Shown: positions 56,751 to 64,000 of the stretch, piece after piece | Layout of the letters: every line of letters begins with the position of its first letter | Numbering within the stretch: position 1 is the stretch's first letter | From: Takakia lepidozioides | Taxonomy: Eukaryota > Streptophyta > Takakiopsida > Takakiales > Takakiaceae | Assembly: GCA_030704615.1 (NCBI GenBank) | Contig: CM060732.1 | Coordinates: 55,411,053 to 55,475,052, forward strand | DNA: 64,000 bases | Direction of reading: 5' to 3' | Position numbers and translations under genes: made by a program | The notes under the pieces: model-generated | Told to the model about the DNA's origin: nothing | The model's database searches: none | What the model saw: only the letters and a program-made list of their open reading frames with translations

Positions 56751-57623
56751 TCACCAGCTCATCCTTCCGGCAAGCTTCATTTGGAGCGCCGTCTCGCCCC
56801 TGTACACCAACATGAGCTGCTGCTTTCTACTTAAAGCATCAGCCACCACATTGTCACGTCCCGGTTTGTACTGGATATCCACGTCAAACACTGCCAAAGT
56901 ATCTTGCCACCTAAGTTGTTTTGGGGACAACTTGGGCTGCGTGGCAAAATACTTCACCGTAACATTGTCCGTGAACACCTTCACTTGGTTGGAACCAACA
57001 TAGTGGCGCCAAAGCTCAAGGCAATGCACCACCGCATTCATCTCTTTTTCGTGCGTCGGCCACCGTCGCTCCACTTCATTTAGTTTCTTACTTTCGTAAG
57101 CCACTGGACGTCCATCTTGCATAAGTACACCCCCAATCGCGAAGTCCGACGCATCCGTATGAATCTCGAACGGACGATCGAACTCCGGGATTTTCAAGAC
57201 TGGAGCTTCCGCCATCTGCTGCTTCAATTCAGCAAAAGCTTGGCCACAAAAGGTGTTCCATACCCAGACTTTGGATTTACACAGAAGGTCCGACAGCGGC
57301 CCCGCGATCTTGGCGAAATTTCTCACATACTTCCGGTAATAGGAGGCAAGTCCTAGGAAGGATCGCACTCCCGGGACCGAAGTCGGAGGCTCCCAGTCCA
57401 AGATTGCCCTCACCTTTCTGTCATCCATTTTGATCCCATCATGTGTAATCACATGCCCCAAGAACTCCACTTTCGTGACCCCGAATTCGCACTTTGAAGC
57501 TTTGGCGTATAGTTTCCCTTCCCGCAATTTTTGGAACACCTTTTTCAGGTGCTCCAGGTGCTCCTCCTTTGTTTTCAAGTACACCAAGATGTCGTCGATG
57601 TACACGATCACAAAGTCATCCAA
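56751..57623 (-). pseudogene. Chromovirus reverse transcriptase (palm) and RNase H
   Basis: The catalytic Y-I-D-D (VIVYIDDILVY) is at residues about 5-15. The CEFGVTKVEFLGHVI thumb and SFLGLASYYRKYV connection follow, then RNase H with HTDASDFAIGG, E-M-N-A and FTDN. It ends ALSRKQQ. The RNase H to integrase linker changes frame near 56805 and back near 56650. Confidence 0.93.
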
Positions 57624-57629
57624 CCACTC

Positions 57630-58499
57630 CTAAAAAAGGCTGTTCATCAGCGTGCTAAATGTCGCTGGTGCATTGGTGAGCCCAAAAAGCATCACCAAGA
57701 ACTCATATGAACCATACCTTGTCCTGCACGTGGTCTTCTCCTCATCTCCTTCCGCCACCCGAATTTGATGATAGCCGGAGCGCAAGTCGATCCAGCTGAA
57801 ATACTTCGCTCCTGCCAACCGATCGAAGAGGTCGTCGATCTTTGGCAAAGGGTACCGGGTTTTGATAGTCACCTTATTCAGAGCCCTGTAATCGACACAC
57901 ATCCACAGCGTCCCATCCTTTTTATCTGCAAATAGCACTGGGGCTCCGTAAGGTGACTTACTCGGCCGGATGTACCCCTTTGACATTAGATCTTTGAGCT
58001 GAGTCTTCAGCTCGACCAACTCTCTATGGCTCAACCGGTAGGGCGCCTTGGCAGGCGGTTCCGATCCCGCTATCACCTCAATCTTGTGGTCAACTCCTCT
58101 TCGCGGTGGCAAACCGCTTGGTAAATCCTCCGGCATCACATCCTGGTATTTCTCCAAAATCCCCTTGATCCAATCTGGGCTCGGCTCCCCATCGCCTTCC
58201 CCCTTTACTTCTCTAATGTAGAGCAAAAATTGGGGCTCGTGTGCCTCCTCCACGGCCCACTCCCTTGCTGACAGAAGGCTTATTCGCCCTCCCACGGGTT
58301 TGGGCGTTTCTGACACTCGTAAGACCTCGCCACCATTCCCACATGGCAGTTCGACTACTCTCTTGCGGCCATTTATGACCGCTCCGGATTTGCTCAAAAA
58401 GGTCATCCCCAAAATGAGATCCACTCCATCGATCTCGCAGATGGTGAAGTTCTCACGTCCATCCCAACTCCCCAGTTGAAGAGGAACATCAAATGCCAA
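57630..58499 (-). pseudogene. Chromovirus protease end and N-terminal reverse transcriptase
   Basis: [15 protein letters not shown] ends the protease. Reverse transcriptase blocks are [29 protein letters not shown]-type [37 protein letters not shown] and [14 protein letters not shown] at 57630-57632 separates it in frame from the YIDD-containing segment, probably where a Gln codon stood. Confidence 0.92.
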
Positions 58500-58517
58500 C
58501 CTTGTCGCCAGTTGTGG

Positions 58518-58916
58518 TTATCCTTTGGCAGAACGCACCTCAATAGAGGCCCCCACGTCATTTGTCGGGAGTCCCAACTTTTCCGCCGCCGCCGCCGTCA
58601 TGAAGGAGTGCAACGCTCCTGTGTCCACCAACAACGACACATTAGTTCCGGATATTATCTCATCCACAAACAATAACTGACTCCTTTTACGTAGGGCGCC
58701 AGTTTCCTGATACAACTCACAAGAATAGTTGCCTACCTTGCAAGTCCTGGCGACCACCGCTTCCACCAAGCGACTGATGGTACCTTCCGACAGCTCCGTG
58801 GTTGCCCGAGTCATGTTCAATTGTCGAGGTTTTGTGCACTTCTTGGCCATGTGCCCGAGCTCCCTGCAATTGAAACACACTCCATCAAAGGTGGTCTTTT
58901 GTCCGCCATAAGCCAC
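58518..58916 (-). pseudogene. Chromovirus zinc knuckle and protease start
   Basis: CFNCRELGHMAKKC (CX2CX4HX4C) near residues 13-26, then the protease motif LLVDTGALHSF (D-T-G-A) near residue 95. In-frame stops lie upstream at 58962 and at the end, 58518. Confidence 0.92.
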
Positions 58917-59896
58917 TCCACCCGCTTTTTCTTTCGAAGCACCGGGTACCGCCTTGACGTGTTAAGGCCCTCCCTTCGATTTCCACGTGCCATTATCGCC
59001 GCGTGGCCTATCCCACTTCTTTTCCGGTCGGAAGGGGCTCCTTCCCGCCGGGTCTTCTTGTGGTTCAGCTCCGTACGGCCTTGTCTTTCACCCTTAGGGA
59101 CATCCGAGAAACATTCAGCCCTCTCAATTGCCTCGTTCAAAGTCTTAGGTGGCTTCTCCTCCAACTTCCGCCTGGCCCATAGGGCCAGTCCCGCCACAAA
59201 GTTGAAGACCATTTCTGGTTCTGCCATGTCCGCGACTTTGAGCAAAAGCACATTGAAAGCCTGGATATATCCCCAAATGTCATCTGTTTGCTTCAAATTC
59301 CTCATCTTGTCCCGGGCAAGCCAGGACGCGCTGAGGGGCACAAACTGTCTCTTCATCAATTCCTTGAACCCACTCCAGTTCAAGGTTTCCATGCATGGAC
59401 CTTGGTCGTGAAGGCGTCTCTGCCACCATTGTTGAGCATAGCCCCTCAAATAGGTGGGAGCCACTTCCACTCGATCCTCGTCACTCAACTTGGCCGCCCG
59501 GAAGTACTGCTCTAGCTCCAGGAGCCAGGTGTTGAGTGCCTTCCGATTTCGGACGCCCTCGAAGGTGCCGGGTTCCTTAGGCTTCACCTTAAACTTTGCC
59601 TTAGTGGAAGTGGCATTAGCCGCCTTCAACACGTCTTTCAGCGTCCCGCCAAACTGCGCCAACAACCCTTCCCAAAAGGCTGCCGGCATGGGAGGCATCT
59701 GTTGGTCGGTCGGAGCTCTCAAGGATTCCTCGGGCTCCGACTCCTCGGATTCCTCCCGCTCTTGAGCAACCTCGTTTTTGGAAACATGCATCGCTTCCTC
59801 AAACGGCCGCCTCGGTGACACGTCGCCCCCATCTGGCTCACCAGGATCATCATCTTTTGGGCCGTTCCGCTTTCGCTTTGGCTTGCCCGACCCCAT
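58817..59896 (-). pseudogene. Chromovirus gag
   Basis: Starts at ATG 59896 (MGSGKPKRKRNG). Capsid-type blocks: FEGVRNRKALNTWLLELEQY, YLRGYAQQWW, FKELMKRQFVP and IQAFNVLLLKVADM. The frame drifts near 59040, where the correct zinc-knuckle frame lies one step away. Confidence 0.9.
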
Positions 59897-59935
59897 GATG
59901 AGGCCAATTCCAAGGACGATCACGTACTGAACTCT

Positions 59936-59951
59936 AAGCTCTGATACCAAG
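59936..59951 (-). other. Primer-binding site for initiator tRNA-Met
   Basis: On the minus strand the sequence after the 5' LTR reads CTTGGTATCAGAGC. TGGTATCAGAGC is the classic plant retrotransposon site complementary to the 3' end of initiator tRNA-Met. Confidence 0.92.
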
Positions 59952-60676
59952 TGTCGCGCACCTCACTTTGGTAAGCTCCCCTTCAAGTCATAGTTACTCG
60001 CTTTGATGTGCGCGCCTAACTCCCAACCTGGCCGCCGGGCCAACTTGGAGCTTCGGCTGCTCACCGGGGCATAACGGTCCCCCTTTGATCTCCCAAAGAA
60101 CCCTCCACCGATTTGGGCCCAGCGGGAATTCCCTTTGGTAGTTGGCAGTCCGGAACAGCTCCCCACTCTTTGGTCGCTTTCCGGCTCGCTCGCTTACTCA
60201 CTAGTTTTTGGTCACCAACGGGCTTGCACCGTTCTCGGGGTCACTACTCCCTATATATACTTATGTAGCTGTCCGTGGGGGTTTCACAAACAACCATGCC
60301 ATTTTATGGCGAACCACCACGAAAACCCTCGACTCCCGGTGATGAGTCGCGGTGAGTCTTGGCCCACCCACCACGGCCCCTATGGACCGTGATGAGTCCC
60401 AAGACTCCCCACGACTCCCACCACGAGGTCTCCGCCCCAAGGTGAGTTCTATGCCACCCCCACTAAGTCCCGCTAAGCTACCACCACCCCTTTGTGAAGC
60501 CACCCCCACTGCATCCCGGTGTGCGGGGCTCCACCTAGTAAGCACCTCCGCCTCCTTGAGTGCCTTGGGCACTCAAGGGTGCTTCAGCCCCCCGTACCTA
60601 TCGCTGCCACTGCCCCCACCACAGGGGCAGCCCCTCATGTGTCCCGACCCCCTGCTCAAGGCAAAGGGCCGCGACA
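59952..60676 (-). repeat. 5' LTR of the chromovirus
   Basis: 725 bp with TG/CA ends. CCATG at 60677-60681 completes the target duplication. Confidence 0.95.
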
Positions 60677-62991
60677 CCATGGCAAATGTTGCAAGTGACC
60701 ATCTAGTTCAAGATTTCTCAACAGCCAGAGAGATTGGAAGGATACCTCGTGTTAACAAATGCATAGTTATGGCATCAGAGCATGGCTCATGTCAATGTCA
60801 AGACAATACTGAAAATGAAGGTCAACAATATTGTTGAAGGTCTTATAATCACTAACCAGGAAGGAGATGTCAGTCAGTTTTGTGAGGGTTGTATATATGA
60901 AAAACAACACAATCAATCTATTCTTCTGACCCCAGAAAGAGAGATCCCATACTCCTCCTGGAGAGTTTTTCCATTCAGATATTTGTGGACATATCTGTAA
61001 AATCCATGGGCGGCACATCTTACTACATTCTTTTTAAGGATAATGCTAATGGCTTCCGTTTCATTTTCTTTATCAGTAACAAGTCAGAAGCATTTGAATG
61101 CTTCAAGATCTTGGAGAAAGAAGTGTTTCAACAGATTCAGACTAAGATGCCTTGACTGTTTGCGGATGGAAAATATGTTGGAAAGACATTTGAAGGATAT
61201 CTTGATAGCAAGGGAATCCGTCATGATAAGAATGCCCCTTACACTCCTGAACAGAATAGGTATGTTGAACGTGACAATCAAACGATTGTTGAGGCAGTCA
61301 GAAGCATGTTGCATGCTAGAGATTTATCCCTTGATCTATGGGCAGAAGCAGCCTGCAACACAACGGTGTACGTCCTGAATAGGGTCACCTGCAAGCAAAC
61401 GTAAGGGAGTACTCAAGATCAACTATGGTACAAAGAGAAACCATCAGTCGGTCACCTCAGAGTTTTTGGATGTAGTGCTTTCAACCACATTCCAAACAGC
61501 TGCGAAAGAAATTGGAACCAAAGATGTTGATGATAGGTTATAGCACAAAGAATCGTGCTTACAAGCTCTGGGATCCAGTTTCTAATAAAACCTCTATCAG
61601 TGCAGATGTGGAGTTCGATGAATTAAGCTCATCAGGATCTGCGAGTGTTTTGGAAAATTCACAGGGAGCTAGGGATGCCATTGAGATATCTCTCACAAAC
61701 CCTCCTCAGTGTGCAGTACTTGCAGAGCTTCATGTTGGTGAAGAGAGTGAAGAAGTCCATGTTGTAGAGCTTCCCATTGCTGAAGAGATCGAAGAAATTC
61801 ATGTTGCGGCACAAGTACCTCATAACAATGATGCTCAAAGTTTTGATGAGAATGAACCTCCTAGGGTTCGTCGACCACCTGTTCGTTTAGGTGAGTTGGA
61901 CTTGTCGCAGAAGCGTGGTGACACTTCATTTGCTTGTGTAGCTCATAACAGTTTTTTTTAAGACGAACCAAAGTTTTTCTTTGAGGCCATGAGATCTAAG
62001 GATGCAGACTTATGACGACATGCAATGGATGAAGAGTATGCATCTTTGCTGAAAAACAATACATGGATTTTTCAAGAGTTACCTGCCAACATAAATGTTG
62101 TGCACTGTAAGTGGGTCATAAGATGAAGTACAAATCTGATGGAGAAATCGAGCATTTCAAAGCCTTGCCAAAAGCTATTCTCAGACAATAAGAGTTGATT
62201 TTGATAAAATGTTCTCACCCGTAGTGAAGCCTTGACTCCTTTTGCACCATTCTAGCTATGGCAGCCACTCACGACATGGAGATTGCTCAGTTTGACGTTA
62301 AAACCGCGTTCCTAAACGGAGGAGATTTATATGGAGCAGCCTAAAGGCTACAAGCAAATTAGAAAAGAGAATCAAGTTTGTGGATGATGACATTTCCTGT
62401 TGCACTAATCAACACAAGCTGGATGATATGGTCAAATATCTCAAATCTGTGTTTGAGATAACCACGGGAGATGCATCTCACTATGTGCACATCCATCGTT
62501 TCAGGGTAGGGAGAGCTTTGTTTGTAAATCAAGAACGCTATATCCAGAAGATAATCCATCGTTTTGGTTTATAGGATGCCAATGGAGTTTCCACGCCGTC
62601 AGACACACATGTGAGTCTTACAACCTTTCCAGAAGAAGAAAATAACGATCAGCTTTGCATTGGTGTGTCATACAAAGAAGCTGTGGGCAGTAGTATCATG
62701 TTTGTAATGAAACTTACTCGACCTGACATCGCATATGCTACCAGCATTGTGGCGAAGTTATGTGAAACACCAAGGACCTCTCACTGGACTGCAGTTAAGC
62801 GAGTTATTCGTTACCTGAAGAGTATTTGTACCCATGTCATCTGCTATTTTGGGGTCCAGAGAATGATAATTCTCTTACAGGTTTATATGACGTTGATTAT
62901 GGTGGTGACATCGACAGCAGGAAATCTCACTCATGATACGTATGTCTTTTTGGCAATGCTGCCATTGCATGGAGTAGCTAGGGAGTAGCCA
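60677..62991 (+). pseudogene. Ty1/copia integrase, reverse transcriptase and RNase H remnant (3' part)
   Basis: This continues the copia element after the chromovirus. Integrase: FRFIFFISNKSEAFECFKILE, then YTPEQNRYVERDNQTIVEAVRSML and WAEAACNTTVYVLNR (about 61040-61380). Next comes the linker LMIGYSTKNRAYKLWDP (61530). Reverse transcriptase pieces are MEIAQFDVKTAFLNG (62278) and the catalytic F-V-D-D (about 62380). The RNase H lead-in is LTRPDIAYATSIVAKLCETP (62710). Many frameshifts and gaps, so non-functional. No flanking copia LTRs were recognised. Confidence 0.88.
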
Positions 62992-63236
62992 AGTGCGTCT
63001 CTTCTCTCGAGGCCCATCTAAGCCCAGGGCCAATCATTGTTGTAGGAAAGCCCACTTGGATGTTTGTTTAGTTACAAAAAATGTGTGGTACATGAATGAA
63101 CTAATGTTTAAAGAGTATTGTAAACATGAACAAAATGATTGAGATTGGAATTTGGTGAAAGAGTTAGACGTTTATATTAATGCTTTTGTATATACAATCA
63201 TATGTTGAAAAAACCTGCCAATATTTTTTTTTCCAT
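62992..63236. other. No gene seen; 28-bp direct repeat
   Basis: A 28-bp sequence at 63030-63057 (containing AATCATTGTTGTAGGAAAGC) is repeated exactly at 63283-63310. It may be part of a terminal repeat linked to the dispersed repeat that follows. Confidence 0.6.
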
Positions 63237-63520
63237 GAATTTAATATATCCAATCACTATGGATATATCTCCTGTCCATGCACCAATCATTGTTGTAGGA
63301 AAGCCCACTTAGCTATTTTTTACGAATTTCCAATGATCAAACGTACTTGAAATTCCATATCTCCCACACCGCAGGTCCAAAAATAATGAGGCCAAGCCGG
63401 TGCATCTCGCCTCATCGAGGGCTTTCCAATGGTACCAAGCACCAGAGCTGGGGCGACATGTTAACGCTACAAAACAAAACAAAACAACACAAACAAACAA
63501 ACTACCTTGCTTCATATATT
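63237..63520. repeat. Dispersed repeat, copy 2
   Basis: Matches 42262-42510 in the same orientation. A C/A-rich AAACAAAAC tract follows at 63470-63500. Confidence 0.8.
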
Positions 63521-64000
63521 GATTTTATGAAACTCACCGCAAATCTCCGGCAAAACCTCATCTACACAATATGGACAAGGCCGTTCTCGTGATTCCTTTC
63601 TATATTTGAGAGTGAAGAGACGGAAATTTGGAACACAAGCAAGGATCACAAGCAATGGGCAACCTCAGGGAATTGGCAGAGAAAAAGAACGAGAGCACCA
63701 ATATTGGGCAAAGTGGTAGACGTATACTCTATCATATGGGTAGAGAATATGGCTAAAGAGGTGAAGAGAGATCAAAAACTCCACACGCAGCTTTCCCAGG
63801 TTGTGGAATATGCAAAGATTACTCCCGCACAAAACTCTTGCCCAGCACAGTGTCGGTGTATAATATGTAGTATCGATTGACAATCACGTCACCCTGTCAT
63901 TGTTTATGCGAGACCGTATTTGCTTAGTTTGTGAGTAGGCCCCACAGTCAGCTCGGATGCTTAGAGTGACACGGAGGAAATGCCCTCAACAGGACTTCAA
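63521..64000. other. No gene seen
   Basis: No supported coding region or repeat at the right edge. Confidence 0.5.

Larger units (their letters stand above)
53717..60676 (-). mobile_element. Chromodomain Ty3 retrotransposon (chromovirus), nested in copia
   Basis: 6,960 bp on the minus strand. LTRs at 53717-54437 (721 bp) and 59952-60676 (725 bp) differ by about 14 substitutions and a few small indels by eye, more than the LTRs of the 13.4-kb element, so this insertion is older. CCATG target duplications flank it. Order on the minus strand: primer site, gag, zinc knuckle, protease, reverse transcriptase, RNase H, integrase, chromodomain. Seven in-frame stops and several frameshifts make it inactive. 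Confidence 0.97.

Overview
This is nuclear DNA of a land plant. The evidence is a chloroplast-type threonine deaminase gene with nine exons, a spliced PQQ beta-propeller gene, PLS/DYW pentatricopeptide (PPR) genes, a PQ-loop transporter fragment, and plant LTR retrotransposons of the Ty3 and Ty1/copia types. Near-identical PLS triplets, DYW genes carrying disruptions and heavy transposon nesting would suit a seedless vascular plant (fern or lycophyte). That placement is inference; the window does not fix the species.

Layout. 1-7.9 kb is gene-poor and holds a 93-bp tandem array, two tRNA-derived SINE candidates, and two adjoining TIR elements that share a TTA target site (2.57-4.11 kb). 8.0-10.7 kb holds a spliced PQQ-propeller (polyvinyl-alcohol-dehydrogenase-like) gene. 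11.1-15.4 kb and 28.8-30.0 kb look like two halves of one older unit. It has CCAAT/TATA promoter-like blocks, three families of palindromic short repeats and an ORF resembling the TNP1/En-Spm transposase domain. That ORF is split by a 13.4-kb Ty3 element (15,430-28,824; LTRs about 1.03 and 1.01 kb; target duplication GAAGG). The Ty3 element has an unusual ORF before gag and a roughly 4-kb sense ORF region after integrase.

31.3-34.5 kb carries a broken PQ-loop transporter fragment and a broken PLS/DYW PPR gene. 36.1 kb has a 39-bp-arm hairpin. 36.8-40.6 kb is a degenerate hAT-like element. 41.2-42.9 kb holds more small repeats. 43.6-48.5 kb is an intact threonine deaminase gene on the minus strand (9 exons, 666 codons), the first enzyme of isoleucine synthesis. 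A dead PPR copy lies just upstream of it. 52.5-63.0 kb is a degenerate Ty1/copia element split by a 6.96-kb chromodomain Ty3 element on the minus strand (53,717-60,676; target duplication CCATG).

Only threonine deaminase (complete) and the PQQ-propeller gene (first exon not located) look like functional host genes. Everything else readable is mobile DNA or its debris. Exon joins were made by eye from reading frame, GT/AG sites and family resemblance. No database search was possible.
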